Source: Diaporthe sp. PMI_573
Lineage: Eukaryota > Ascomycota > Sordariomycetes > Diaporthales > Diaporthaceae
Length of the DNA: 64,000 bases
Direction of reading: 5' to 3'
Assembly: GCA_021399435.1 (NCBI GenBank)
Contig: JAJTUP010000023.1
Coordinates: 620,001 to 684,000, forward strand
The notes beneath the pieces were generated by a model. It saw only the letters and a program-made list of their open reading frames with translations. It did not search any database and had not been told where the DNA came from. Positions 1-12,566 of the stretch are shown here, piece by piece (position 1 is the stretch's first letter; each line of letters begins with the position of its first letter). Position numbers and translations under genes: made by a program.

Positions 1-435
1 AGCCACCGCAGGAGCACCCAGTCCAGACCGGCTCCCTTGCCACTCGACCACCAGACACAAGGCTGGACTTGACCACGCACAACACACACACACACAACCC
101 GACTCGGGACGACACGACCTTAGACGAGACGAGGCGACCTATAGAACACGGCCTGATTATCGGTCTGTCTTCCTTCGGGCTGCACCTAGCCGACCAGTCC
201 CTCATTACGTAACCCACCGAAACCGACCTCATCCTCGCCCAAGCCCAAACCCCAAGTCCACAAGACCCAATCCTGAGCCAGAGCCCGAGTCCAGGTCGAA
301 GCCGGGTGGTGACAGGGAATGGACGCCGGCCGAAAGAGGAGGATTCAGAATTAGCTTTGAGACGAGCCGTCTGCCCCAGCAGCTGCTCCGTCCACGGCTC
401 TGCCCGGGCAACCTCCCGCGTCGCGCCGGAAGAAG
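1..435. other. upstream region of the uaY-like gene
   Basis: This is the presumed promoter and 5' leader of the regulator that starts at 436. It holds a short (AC)n tract near 81-97 and C-rich stretches. I see no other gene or recognisable element. Confidence 0.5.
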
Positions 436-3400
436 ATGCCGGAGAACTCCCTGCCTTCTCCGCAGATGCATCCAGCTAAGCGGTTGAGGCAGTCCTCGCC
501 CGAGCGGCGCTCTGAGAAGGACTCGCCCCCGTCCCTCAACGTCGCCACCTCGGGGCCGTCCCCCGCAACGAGCGACCAGCACGCCGATGGCCCACCGCTC
601 AGCGCGGGCCTCGCCGGCGGTCCCAAGCAGGAGCCCGGCACCAGCGCCGGTTCAAGGGTCGGCCAGAGCAGCAACTTCCGCAACGTGAGTGCCTGCAACC
701 GCTGCCGCCTCCGCAAGAACAGGTGCGACCAGAAGCTGCCGAGCTGCGCGAGCTGCGAGAAGGCCAATGTCGCCTGCGTTGGCTACGACCCCATAACCAA
801 GAAGGAAATACCTCGCAGGTGAGTGTTCCCCCGGGGCCTGGACCGGCTCCCTTCCTTACAGGTTACAGGGGGGACACCAATGCTGACCCTGTGTATTAGC
901 TATGTATTCTATCTCGAGACGAGGGTGGATCAGCTCGAGGCGCTCCTGCGCGCAAATAACATCCCCTTCCCTCCGGCCAACGACCTGGAGCATTGCTCAC
1001 GGATGGGCGTCGACTCCGCATCCGTGAGGTCTCCGACTGAGGCTGCGGGGCCCGCACCTTCGGAAACCCTGGACAGCATCACCGCGGTGGGTAGCGCTGG
1101 GGATAGAAGCGACGAGGCTAGGCTGCAGAGGCTGGTGTCCAAGTCCGATATCACGCACGGCAAGGAAGGCACAGCAAACCCGCGGTATCTCGGGTCCACA
1201 TCTGGTGTCTCTTTTGCACGGGTGGTCTTTGCCGCCGTTCAGTCGTCCGTCAATGACAACAAGTCTACTTCGGACAAGGCCGGAGTGCGCCCTTATAAAC
1301 CCGTGGGAGGAAATCTGAATTCCGGGATCGGTACTACGATGCGGGATTCCTTCTTCGGCCTGCACACAAAACCGACTATCCACCCTGCACCATTCCCGGA
1401 CAGAGAGGTCGGAATTGCATTGGTCAATCTCTACTTCGAGCACGCGAATCCACAGATACCTATCCTGCACAAGGTTGAGTTCATGAGGCTTTTCGAGCAG
1501 GCATACGACGGGGATAACCCCCAGCGTGGGCCCAAGGAGCTGTACATGTTGAACATGGTCTTCGCCATCGGCGGTGGCATCATCATGGGAGCCATGGCCA
1601 AGAACGAGACGCAAAACAGCCAGGCAAAACCAGGCGAGGGCAAGATGTCCTCAAGGCAGGCGCAGCCCGAGGAGTACCACGCCAGCGCTATCGTCCACCT
1701 GGAAGCCTGTCTGAATAACAGCGGAGGCGGGCTGGAGGAGTTGCAAGCGGTGTTGCTCCTGGCAAACTTTGCATTGCTCAGGCCCGTTCCACCAGGCTTG
1801 TGGTACATAGTCGGCGTTGCCGTCAGGCTTGCGGTCGATCTTGGTCTGCATTATGAGGACGGCAAGGACGTCGACGCTGGCCTTAAGGAGGTCTCAGGGC
1901 CACAATACGAGGTGCAGCAGCGCGAGCGGGGCAGGAGAGAGTTCATTCGGGATGTCAGGAGACGTCTCTGGTGGGCCACCTACTCCTTTGACCGTCTAGT
2001 GAGCATCTGCGTTGGAAGACCGTTTGGCATCTCAGACCAAGTCATCACGACCGAATTCCCGTCCATTCTGGAGGACGTCTATGTCACCCCCGAGGGCTTC
2101 AAAGAGCCACCTCCAGACCTCGCCGCCCAGCCCACATACAAACTTGTCGCACACCACTACTTCCGCCTGCGCCTGCTGCAGTCGGAAATCCTCCAGGTCC
2201 TACAGTACCAACAGGCCCAAGCCGCACGGGCTTCGGGACAAAACGTCAAGAACCCTTACATGCACACCAGCCTCCCCTCCCCTTTCCTGTCAAAATATGA
2301 ATCCTTCCGATCATGGAGAATAGATATCGACAAGAGATTATACCACTGGAAGTCGTCCGCGCCAACAAAACAGCGGACGGGCGTGGGTTTCTCCACCGAG
2401 TTCCTCGATCTCAATTACTGGCAGGCCGTGGTCATGCTGTACAGACAGAGTCTCAGCGTGCCTGCAATGTTCGAGGGCGAGTACAACACGTCAATGGAAG
2501 TCAACAGCCCCAACGTTCACAACGCCGAGCTTAGGGAAGACGAGGATAGAATATATCTGAAGGTTGCCGAGGCTGGACAGAAGATCATGCGGCTGTACAG
2601 GCAATTACACATTGCCGGTGTCATCAACTACACTTACCTAGCCACACACCACATATTCATGGCGGGTATATCATACCTGTACGCGATATGGCACTCGCCA
2701 ATTGTGCGAAGCCGCCTTGTGAGTATTGCTTCTGACATACGCATGGGAAAGCCCTGCTGACAGACATGACACAGTCCATGGATGAAGTAGATTTCACCAT
2801 CCTCGCTGCAACATCGGTCTTTACAGACCTTAGCGAAAAGTGCCCTCCAGCAGAGGCGTGCCGTGACGCAATCGACCGCACCGCGAGGGCCACCATAAGA
2901 ATGGCCAACTCTACCGGTGGGTTCGGCCAGGTTCTTCCCCGCAAACGGGCGGGATCAAGAGGCAGCATAGACCAGCGTGACTGGGCGGCCAGGAGCGACT
3001 CGGCCTCCAGCACAGGTCAAAGGCACCCTCACCACAAGGGAGGCGACGAACGCAACCTCATGGCAGGGTCACAGTATGGCCTGCCGGGCATCACGGACGC
3101 GTACGCCAACGCGTCATCGAGTTCCCACCTCCCGCCGATACAGTCCTCGCTGCAGCGAATGAACTCGCTCCCGAACCTCAAGGCGGAACCGGACGGCTTC
3201 TCCATGATGCGGTCCGTCCCGGGCCAGCCGCGCAGCAGTATCACGGCACCCGAGGCCGGAGACAGCCCCGACACGTCTGCGATAGACCCGTCATTGCTAC
3301 CGTCTCCGACCGCGGTGCGCACACCGCCCGGCGGTGTGGGGTCGCCCTCGTCCAACGCCACCGGCTCCGCAGCCCGCCGCGCCAACATGCCCCAGCTGCC

Positions 3401-3749
3401 CCCGGCCACAACCGCCGCACAAATGGCGGCGTTCCTGGCGCAATCGCAGGCGCCGCATCAACAGCAGCAGCATCAACAGCAGCAGCAGCAGCAGCAAGGC
3501 GGCTTCTCGCCCGCCCGGCAGCTCAACTTCGGCGACCTGCAGGGCATGGACTTCCTCAACCAGGTCACGGGCAACGGCAACGGGACCCTGCCCGAGGGCG
3601 TCGAGGAGAACCAGAACGGGGACTTTGGGTTCGGCCTCGGCTGGGAGGGCATGCACCACGACTTCAGCGACGGGCAGCAGTATGACCTGTTCGACGGGTT
3701 CTTCTTTGGCGGCCAGCAGGGCGGCGCTGGGTCGAACGGGGTGCTGTGA
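436..3749 (+). CDS. uaY: Zn2Cys6 transcription factor, UaY/PCO-1-like positive regulator of purine utilisation
   Basis: The model is exons 436-818, 900-2718 and 2775-3749 (1058 aa). Both introns have clean donors (GTGAGT) and keep frame. The zinc cluster has cysteines at about residues 87, 90, 97, 104, 107 and 114 (C-x2-C-x6-C-x6-C-x2-C-x6-C). It is followed by the linker VGYDPITKKEIPRSYVFYLE, in which intron 1 falls, and a short dimerisation helix. This linker is the hallmark of the PPR1/UaY group. A fungal-specific TF middle homology region follows (about residues 300-700), then a Ser/Pro/Gln-rich tail with a polyQ run (3465-3500) and an acidic aromatic C-terminus. In Aspergillus and Neurospora this nuclear factor activates purine catabolic and uptake genes. 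That role is inferred from family resemblance; an NCS1 purine permease lies at 23006. Confidence 0.85.
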
Positions 3750-5097
3750 TTGGTGTGATTGTGATCGGTGGTGGTCGTGGCGACGACGAGTGAAGGGGGG
3801 GAAAATGAGTATCCCGGAAAAGAGGTAAAAAGATCCCAAGATCAACAACGACAAGGACGAGGTAGTACGGCCTGGGGGTTTGGAGGTTTTGGAGGGGAAG
3901 GGGGACCCAGAACGTAATGACGATATCCCCTTGGCGTGCGGCGACAGAGCTGGCACGCGTTGTTTCTTGTCCCCGACCATGTTCATCAGACAGAGAGACT
4001 ACCAGGTCTCTCAGTGTGTATATGGGAAAACCGGAGGTGGGGGGAAAGGCCGGTGGCGGAGATTGGCCGTTGTCCTTTTATTTCTTAATTCCTTCTCTCC
4101 CTCTTTCCCTCTCCGTGTCTCTTATTCTCTCTCGTTTTCCTCCCTTGTGCTGCCCATTTATACCCTCCTGCCCTCCGTGGTGGACGTCTCTTGGGCTTTG
4201 TATTTTTTTCTTATATCGCACTTGTCGTTCCTCGCATCACATTTTTCAGTTACTCGTCATCTGCCTCATCCAAACCGCCGTCATTCATCATCATCATTAC
4301 CGCCACCTACATTATATTTTTATAAGCGAAGATATCTTGATCAGGTCGTTGAAACGGATGAGGAAATGAAACAAAACGAACCTTTTTTGGTGTCGGCTGC
4401 ACACAGGGGCGGGAAAAGCGAGGGGGGCGCTTGGGAAGAGGGTGAGGGTTTTATCCTCGAGCACAGGCTAGACGGGGTTGGGAATGATGAATGCACACGC
4501 ACGCACACACACGTTGAGGTGATCAGCAGGTGAACTTTTGGCAACCGGTCAATGGTACACATATACACACACATACCTAGCTGCTGATGGGAAGGGGGGG
4601 GGTCGTTACTGTGTGGACAACGTGAAAATCGTGATTACGAGCATTCTATGAGAGCGCCACCAAATTTCTTCCCCCCGTAGATCGTGATACAGTGAAAGTT
4701 CCGGCCAACGTCGATATAAAGAAGAGGAGATTTTTTGTGTTTCTGTCCCTGCCCCGGCCAGAAGCCCTGGCAAAAGGCTAACCGAACGCCGGTAAGATGC
4801 AAGAAAGGTTGGTTCGTGTATGTATGTATGCCGAGGCCACCGACATCATCAGAAAGGCTGCGCCTCCACACATGGATGTTTTTTTTAATAGCACAGTCCA
4901 ACCCAAAGGTATCTCGTGATCATGACCCGAAAAGCACTCCTGTCGTGTGATCTGCTTTCCACGTCATGTTTTTTGTACAACGTCCACGCCCAAGACGCCT
5001 CGACACCAGCCTGCGTAGTAGCGAGCTTGAACATCCCGGAGGGGTGTCCATCTTGTTTCTTGGATTTCTTTTCTTCCGTTTCCCCGCTCACTTCTGC
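3750..5097. other. convergent intergenic region
   Basis: This stretch lies between the 3' ends of the uaY-like gene and the helicase gene. It is rich in C/T and has (CA)n tracts near 4497-4512 and 4561-4574. It probably contains both 3' UTRs. The reading frames present are low-complexity and I do not support any of them as genes. Confidence 0.5.
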
Positions 5098-7090
5098 TTA
5101 GAAGGCGGCACGTTCCCTCCGAGCGGGACGATCGTCCACTCTGCGGTTCGACATCTGGTTGAACGGATCACCGTTGTCCCTCTGGCCACGGCCACGACCC
5201 CCAAAGTCACGGCCGCCCCCAAAGTCACGGCCGCCGCCCCTGCCGCCGAACCCTCTACGGTCACCACCCCTATCATCACGATCTCTCTCCTCGACTGTGA
5301 TGCCATCCATCCGCCGCAGGTTGGGAACGGCGTGCACTAGTCGAGCAGCAACCCCAGGTGGCTGGCGCTGGCCGGCCTGGGTCGTCACCCAGTGGTTCAC
5401 CGCGTAGACTTGCTCCTGAGAGGTGCGTTTTTGGCTGATCATGAATTTCTCGTACGCTTCCCTGAGGATTCCGAAGCGCACACGACGCATAGCGTTCGCG
5501 ACTTGGCTGAAGTTCTGGGGCTGTGGGCCGCCCTCTGCGTTTTGTGTGTCGAAAGCGGCGCATTCGATACTGTCATTGCGCTTGATAGGAAGTCCGGGCA
5601 ATGCTCTCCTCGCCTCCGGGACATCTTCTTTCCTCAGGATAATCCAACCTTGTCCTGACTTGTCCGCTCGCCCTGTCCGACCAAGTCTGTGAATGTACTG
5701 GTCACGGCTCGGTGGCACACCAAACTGGATGACGTGGGTGACATTTGGGAAGTCCATGCCTCTGGCGGTCACATCGGACGAGATGAGGATGGCAGATCGG
5801 GCCCTCCTGAAGTTATCGGCGACTCTCGACCGCTGCCTCTGATCAAGGCCTGAGTGGATGGCATATGTAGGTGGCAGAGATCTCATGGAACGGCTCAGGA
5901 ACTGGAATGTCTCGTCCATAAGCTTGACAACAGCCGTGTTGTTGAAGAAGCAGATGGTCTTGACGGGGTCAGGCCCGTGCTCGCCGTTCTGGGCCCTCTC
6001 GATGATCTCCAGCATGGTGGGGACGAAGTGTTCGAAGCCCTCCACAGGGACTATGTGCTGCGGCACCTTCTCGTGTGTGGGAGCCTCGTCGGCCTTGATG
6101 GTTTGCACGAACTGGAAGTTGTTGGCATCGACGTAGACGCGCGCAATCTGCACGACATCCTTGGGAATGGTAGCCGAGAACAGCATGGTCTGGCGGGACT
6201 TTTCCCTGCGGTCGGGCAGCAGGCGGACGATCTGCTGCAACTCCTTCTCGAAACCCACGTCCAGCATCCGGTCGGCCTCATCCAGGCACAGTGCCTCCAG
6301 GTTTGGCGCGTCGATGCCGCTGTATTCGTCGCTGAGAAGGTCCAGAAGCCGGCCGGGCGTGCCAACCAGGAGGTGGCAACCCTCGAACTTTGTCTTCCGC
6401 AGCATCATCGACTTGTTCATTCCACCGACCGCGGTCTGCACCTTGACATTGGTGTGGCGACAGAGCTTCTGGGCTTCGGCGCTGATCTGCTCTGCGAGCT
6501 CTCTGGTCGGGGAGATGATGATGGCGCGGATGTTGGTTGCGTCCGCCTTGCCGTGGGTACGGGATGCGAGCGAGGGGTCGGTTGCAATGATCCTCTGGAT
6601 TGTGGGGACAAGGAAACCAATGGTCTTGCCAGTACCGGTCCTGGCCTGGGCGACACTGTGCGATGCGGGTGGTCAGTCTCGGTTGCGACGCAGCGGATCG
6701 ATCATGGGTCCAGCGTGGAGGGGGCAAAACTTACATGTCTTTTCCTTGCAGGGCAGGGTTTATGCTCATGGACTGGACATCTGTCATGTTTTCGTAGCCC
6801 ATATCACCGACAATAGACTTGAGGATGTTGGGGTGGACGCCGAGCGAGGCGAGATCGGCGAATCGGGTGACGAGACCGGACTGATTGGTCCTATCTTGGG
6901 ACTCGGCGACAGCGGCAGCGCTCGAATAATTCCTCGAGATGATCTGACGACTGATTGAGGTTGCAAGGATGGCTGGCTTGTACGATGTCGATGGCTTTGG
7001 CGAGGCGTTGAAGATGAGGCCCGACACTGAGGGAGACGCGCGCAGGCCGCGACATGTTCGGGCCTGCCGCAGCAGCTGCCTCTTCAACAT
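5098..7090 (-). CDS. mss116: mitochondrial DEAD-box ATP-dependent RNA helicase (MSS116/CYT-19 type)
   Basis: The model is exons 7090-6735 and 6655-5098 (637 aa), with an intron donor GTAAGT. The splice creates the uninterrupted motif I stretch VAQARTGTGKT. Visible helicase motifs are PTRELAEQ (Ia), TPGRLLD (Ib), DEAD at about residues 244-247, SAT (III), ARGMDFPNV (V) and HRLGRTGRA (VI). The N-terminus is rich in Arg/Ser/Ala without acidic residues, as in a mitochondrial presequence. The C-terminus is RGG-rich, typical of RNA-chaperone helicases that help group I and II introns fold and support mitochondrial translation. Assignment to MSS116/CYT-19 rests on the overall domain layout and length. 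Other mitochondrial DEAD-box paralogues cannot be fully excluded. Confidence 0.85.
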
Positions 7091-7754
7091 CTTGGGAATG
7101 AAAGAGAGGGTTGAGTGAGGGATGGAATTGAAATGTGCTGGCCGGCGAGAAAAAGACTCTCGAACTTCAGAGAAACAGAACTTGATTGAGGTTGGGAGGC
7201 CGTGGCGAGCGATGATGGTCCAGGAGTCCCAACTAGACGAAAGTTTTGCGCGGATGAGAAGCACATATGGGAAAGTGCAGGGACTTGACGGAAAAAGTTG
7301 TTATCGATTACGAGGCGATAAAACCCCTGCCGGTTCTCCCCACCCCTGTCAATCTCGACGACCCACCCAAGCAACACTGACTGCCTTTGATTGCCCTCTC
7401 CATCGACACGATTCTCTCAAATGCTCACAATGCCCCCCCTCATAAATCAGAGGAGGCTCTTACGAGGCTGTTATGAAATGGCACATTAAATGCATAGATG
7501 CGACTTGGACCCCTTCCAACCTCCAGTGCAATCTTTGTAGTCAAAACCATATCTCACTCGCCGAACCGACCATCCCCCTCTTACTACCCAGTAGGGCAGA
7601 GACCAATTCTTCCTTTGTATCAAAAACTTGGTAGGAGATGGACATCGGCCAGCAAGCTCGAGGTCCGGGGTACCATATCAGACCCTGCGAAATTCCAATT
7701 AGCAATAATGTGTAATTAAAGTCCAGCTTAGATCTGTGCTTGAGTTCAGCTTAC
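7091..7754. other. intergenic region upstream of the helicase
   Basis: This is the promoter side of the helicase gene and the 3' side of the F-box gene. I see no gene or repeat here. Confidence 0.5.
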
Positions 7755-9272
7755 CTACCATCCTGAGGCACTGGCACGGAACAATGTATTCACCGGCACT
7801 CGATCAGCATCCCAGAGAACGGAGCACCTTATCCCCTGGCTCTTGACCAGCTGTCGCAGCTCTTCCCGATTTCCCTCTTGTTCCCAGTGCTTTGACACCC
7901 CGCCGTTCCTCCGCAAGTCCAACACGAATTTCTTCAGCAACGGGGTGGAGCTCTTCCAAGCGCCGCCGAAGAAGTCTTTCAGGGGTGCTCCGGTGGGCTC
8001 GCCCCGCCACTTCTCGAACTCGAAGAATTCCAAGAGGTCGTCGGTGATGGTCAGGCGCTTCAGCCCGGCGGGCAAGACGTCAGAGAGCGCAGGTGCGCTC
8101 TCTGGCGCCACCGTCTGGCCAAACAACAGCCCGAGGGAGATCTCCAGGTTTTTCAGGGCGGGCAGACGGCTGAGAGACCCGAGGGTACCCATCACGAGTG
8201 CCGCTACACTAAGGGAGCCGCCGGGGTCGAACCTGATTACGAGTCGTGTGAGGGTGGCGCGGACGTGGTCCAGTGCCTGTTCGAGATCAGGCAGGACGAG
8301 GACTCGGCCTGTCGGCGCTTTGCAGTCGTAGACGAGGGACTGCAGATTAGGCGTTTGCCTTAGGATGAACTCGACTGTGCATGCCGGAGCCGAGGTGTTC
8401 ATGAGCCGCAATGTGGTGAGCCTGGACGGAGTTGGATCATTGGGGAGGGGCCACAAGGGGGCTGAGAACATCCCAAAAGCCGTCTCGAGTCGCTCTTGCC
8501 TCCTGTGGTCGATGGCACGACCCAGACAGAGGGTGGTGATGTTGGGCAGGTAGAAGGAGGAAAAGAAGATGTGCTTGGGTAGCTCTAGAGGGTGCCTGTT
8601 GCGAACTCTCAGGGCCGACACGGTGAAGTGGGTCAGCCTGTTGAACCTTGAGAGTCGGCTTGTTCCCCCCGGCGCAGAGACGGCGTGCCTCATCATGGCC
8701 GAGAACCACGGGTTGTAGCCTGGTCTGCTCCATTTATGCGCTGGTGACCACGGGGTGGACGGCGCAATGAAGTTGAGGTCTACCTTGAGCCTCTCGAGGT
8801 GAGTACACTGAGCCAGGAGCAGTGCAATGATGGCTCCCAGGTCAGCATCCTCTACCACACCCTGGTACCACTTGTCGGAGTGTGGCAGACATAGCTCGCT
8901 GATGACATCTCTGACCAGCGTAGCCAGGCTCTCATCCTCTTGGAGGTGAAGACTGAGCGGTGTCCGGTTACCCCACATCTCCGCAAGCATTCTTGAGTCC
9001 TCGTAATCTATCTCATCGATATCTACCCTCTTGATGTACTGAGCGTAGTGACGGTTTCTCAGGATGAACTCCAGAAGCCGAGTGATCCTCGGTGGTTTCT
9101 CGTAGTCTTGCGCCACATTCCATGCTATCGTAACATGGCGAAACAGCAGCGGGTGGGTCTTTGAGTACAGATTCTTGCACGACTTGCAAAGACTGAGTAA
9201 ATCACGAACGGCAAGCCCAGAGGAGATTTGTTCAAGGAGCTCGGCCGGGATGCAGACTAGGGAGGTCGCCAT
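7755..9272 (-). CDS. F-box domain protein
   Basis: This is a single-exon gene of 505 aa. The N-terminus (about residues 6-45) fits an F-box: IPAELLEQISSGL, then DLLSLCKSCKNLY, then HPLLFRHVTI. The rest has irregular leucine-rich stretches, such as LKNLEISLGLLF and LKRLTITDDLLEFF, typical of the large variable F-box family of filamentous fungi. Such proteins bind Skp1 through the F-box and recruit targets for ubiquitination by SCF ligases. The target cannot be read from the sequence. The start is the first ATG of the open frame and places the F-box at the usual position. Confidence 0.7.
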   Translation of the reverse strand: MATSLVCIPAELLEQISSGLAVRDLLSLCKSCKNLYSKTHPLLFRHVTIAWNVAQDYEKPPRITRLLEFILRNRHYAQYIKRVDIDEIDYEDSRMLAEMWGNRTPLSLHLQEDESLATLVRDVISELCLPHSDKWYQGVVEDADLGAIIALLLAQCTHLERLKVDLNFIAPSTPWSPAHKWSRPGYNPWFSAMMRHAVSAPGGTSRLSRFNRLTHFTVSALRVRNRHPLELPKHIFFSSFYLPNITTLCLGRAIDHRRQERLETAFGMFSAPLWPLPNDPTPSRLTTLRLMNTSAPACTVEFILRQTPNLQSLVYDCKAPTGRVLVLPDLEQALDHVRATLTRLVIRFDPGGSLSVAALVMGTLGSLSRLPALKNLEISLGLLFGQTVAPESAPALSDVLPAGLKRLTITDDLLEFFEFEKWRGEPTGAPLKDFFGGAWKSSTPLLKKFVLDLRRNGGVSKHWEQEGNREELRQLVKSQGIRCSVLWDADRVPVNTLFRASASGW

Positions 9273-9792
9273 GGTGGCGCGGCATATGCAAAACCTGGCA
9301 GTAATCTTGACGCGAAGAAGGGACTGAGGTTGCGCTGTTCAGTCTATTTGTCGTGCGGGGATATTTCAAACTCGTCGACAGACTGTTGGTTACACAATCC
9401 TGCAGCAATGACTAATACGAGAAATGTTGATATCTCGCCAGAAGCATTGCATTTACTAGGGATGGTTAATCCCGGATAAGGCCGGCGAGTAGACCCCAGG
9501 AAATGTATCGGAGAGTTTCGCTCCGTCCTGATCTTGGGGCTCAGTGTTTATATGCGCCAGGTGTGCTTGTAACGTTAATGTCTTCGAGTGTGCAAACCTA
9601 TAGCCTCACACCACCGAGGATAACTACAAATCGTGATACTGCACCGGAACTAGGAGAGAGGATCGGATTTTTGTATTTCCCGCATCTCGACAGGATGGTC
9701 CAGAGATAGAGGAACACAATGTCTGTATATAGAAGATGATATAACCTTCTATAGTATAACTCTCAAGGGACAACCTTATATGGGATCTCAGG
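9273..9792. other. intergenic region
   Basis: This AT-richer stretch lies between the 5' end of the F-box gene and the 3' end of the next minus-strand gene. I see no coding evidence. Confidence 0.5.
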
Positions 9793-11111
9793 TCATTCCT
9801 CCCCACCGCAACACCTCCTCCTCTCCGTCCGCGCCTCGCGTATGCCATCACTAATCCCCTTGACAAGCCCGTCAGCCGTGTACGCGACGACATTGGTGAC
9901 GAGGTGGCCGACCCTGGCCCCGCCGTGGTTATAGATGACGCCCGAGAGCCGCACCCCGCCGCGGCCCACGCCGTACCCCAGCTCCCCGGAGTGCTTGACC
10001 ACCTGCTCGGCGACCTGGTACTCGCGCTCGAGCTCGTACGCCCGCCCCAGCAGGAGCAGCACGTACGCCCACAGCATGTGGAGCGGGACCAGCAGCTGCA
10101 CGACCAGGGCGCGGAGGAGCCTCTGCGCGAGCGTCCACCCCGCCTCGCCGACGCCGCTCACGCCTATGCTGCTTACCCCGCTGACGCTGCCTCCGAAGTA
10201 GGCGTAGACTGATGATGATGTTGATGATGTTGAGGACGAGTAGGGCGGCTCCGGGTGTTGGGACGCCGGGGTCCTGTGGGCCTCCTCCAGCAGGGCCGGC
10301 GGCATGGCCCGTATCAGCTCCGTCCTCTCGTGCTTGTCGAGGTCGTCTGGCAGCCCGTGGACCAGCCAGGCGACGCCCTGGACGTACGCCTTGCGGTCGA
10401 TCCTGCCGGGGCTGGGATGGCCCTGCAACGAGGGCCTGCCCTCCGACAGAGCGTTGTTGACTAGCAGCTGGCCTATTTGCTGAGTGTCAGCCCCCTTGTA
10501 CATCGTTGTTGGGGACAGGGGAGTGGAGGAGGATGGCCCGGGGGGGGGGGGTGGCTCTTACCCTGTAGACCGCAGAACCTATCAATGCCGAAGTTCTGGT
10601 CAGGCTCATCATAAAACGGCGGTTCGGCCAGCCGCCTCTGTGCCTGCTGCGGGTGGGCGGCCACGCGCTTCTCGCCGCGGTTGCTGTGCTGCTGCATCTC
10701 GACCGCGGTGGTACTTGTGGTCCTGGACACGACGGTGGTGCGGTGCGCCGCGGCGGTTGCGGCTGTAGTGGCACCCTGGTGGTGGGAGGCGGTGGCACCC
10801 ATCGTGTTCGACGAGATCTCATAAAAATACGAGGCCCAGCCGCGGATGCTCACTGAGCGGCGAATGGTGTTGAGAGGGCCCAGACTGCATTTCACGGCGG
10901 ACGGCAGGTTGTCGAGGATGTCTGACAGCGAGGTGAGGGAGTTTGCCTCGGGGTCTGAGGACTCGAAGGCCATGGGGGTGAAGTTGTGGCGGTGGTGGTG
11001 TTGATGGTGTTGTTGGTGGGTGGTGATGGCTGATGCCGCGCGCTCCGGGTGGTCGAAGTCACGGGCGTCCATGTCGGTGGGGACGAGAATAGGTTGCTGT
11101 AATTGATGCAT
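9793..11111 (-). CDS. unrecognised protein with a hydrophobic segment
   Basis: I do not recognise the family. The model is exons 11111-10562 and 10472-9793 (409 aa). The donor GTAAGA is clear. The acceptor is less certain: the frame requires the ATAG at 10476-10473 rather than the more obvious CTCAG just upstream. The N-terminal third has His-rich low complexity (residues 32-42) and a Thr/Ala-rich stretch. Two patches look conserved: SLSDILDNLPSAVKCSLGPL, followed closely by SVSIRGWASYFYEI, and a C-terminal block with a strong hydrophobic segment (LLVPLHMLWAYVLLLLG) and then YELEREYQVAEQV. The tail is VAYTADGLVKGISDGIREA. A membrane-associated role is possible but unproven. Confidence 0.55.
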
Positions 11112-12566
11112 TATGTGTCACTGCAGGCGGCGGGGAACTAAATATATCAAGGTTGGTGGCCGGTTTCGACAAGTTCGCCGACTATCAGAGACCTGCGAGG
11201 CGCCGCGTGGAAGTAACGTCTATGGCTGGGAAGACGGACTCAACATGGTCACACTGGCGGGTTGAGAACGGGCCCCTGGCTTCAGTTAGATGGCCGGGAT
11301 AGTCTCGACGATGCTCTGAGGTAGTGTTGTATCACCGGAGTCGGAGGAGAGCGCGGAACAGAGGAGGAGGTAGATAAGAGGTGAGGACGGATTCGGAGGG
11401 GATGAGATGAGGCAGAGAAAACCGTTGAGATGAAAGGTGCCTCACTAGCTGCTGCATGGACTGGGCAAACCCCAACCTAGACTGACTTTAGCAGGCATGT
11501 ACTGTACAAGCGTGTGTAAGTGCAGTGCACCTGCATGTGCGTATAATGCGTGTCCGTGGGACATCAGACAAATGATCAATGCAGTTGCGCGAGTGGGACT
11601 GCAGAATCTCCTGGAAATGATCTCATGATTGGTGTCAGCGTGTTGCTTGTGTCAGTCCCCAGAGGCTCTCGAAATTTTTCTATCCTCTCCCTGTCCAGTC
11701 TTTTTTCCTCTTCTGTTTGCCTGGTCGAACTGTGGTGTCAGATGTCTACAAGCCAGACCCTTGCCAGTTCAGAAGCATGTGAAAATGGAGGGCGCCAGGC
11801 ATGGCATGGGATGGAATGCAGCCTCTCCGGGCTTATCCACCCACTGTCCCCGTTACTGCTGACCCATGCTCTCTTATCTCGGCTGCGGCATCATAGCGGG
11901 GCACCATCGTATTTCAGCGGGCCGCTGCGCTACGAGGCTCAAAGGGCCCCTGACGGCCAAGGGGAAGCGTGGGTCCGTCTCTTTGGACGACTTCAATGGG
12001 ATTTGCCTTTAATGACGGTGTTTTTCTGAATCTGATGATGCCTCGGGACTAGGTCATGCACCAACACTGGCCACCTGCACTGGCGCACATTTTCTCTGCG
12101 TGGGATCTGCTTCCGTTTTCATCCTTCGCACCAGCCATCGCAACGAGTGGGCTGGTTGGTGCTACTACAAGGTCTGATAAGCTCGAGGTGCCATGGACTG
12201 GACTGTGCAGACTGCCATAGATTTGACCCAACCACCGCCCGTCTGTTGCCCAGGTGACTCCAACAACAGCCAAGCAGGCACGAGTGCTCAGGAATGCAAC
12301 TCGACGTGGCTTGCCACTCCCTTTGCCCCTATGTGATACATCCGACAGAGACATATCCCATCGCCATCCAATGCCACAAGGAACAACGAATGTCCACAAA
12401 AAAATACATTCGCCTAACAAACTTGTCTGTCGATCCCAAGTAACCCTTACGCCTCGCCGCGCGACAAAAGTAGTAAAATGCGTGACGTTTTCGTTGCTGG
12501 AAATACCGTCCCATCCCTTTGCCCCATGCCTCGCCCCGCCCATCACTAACAGTAGCCGTCCAGCCC
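11112..12566. other. intergenic region
   Basis: This 1.45-kb stretch lies between two minus-strand genes and includes the promoter of the gene ending at 11111. The plus-strand frames near 11550-12029 and 12254-12760 lack recognisable protein features. I report no gene. Confidence 0.5.

Noticed and set aside
11550..12029. 159-codon plus-strand frame
   Set aside because: No motif, biased Ser/Leu composition and no splice-compatible extension.
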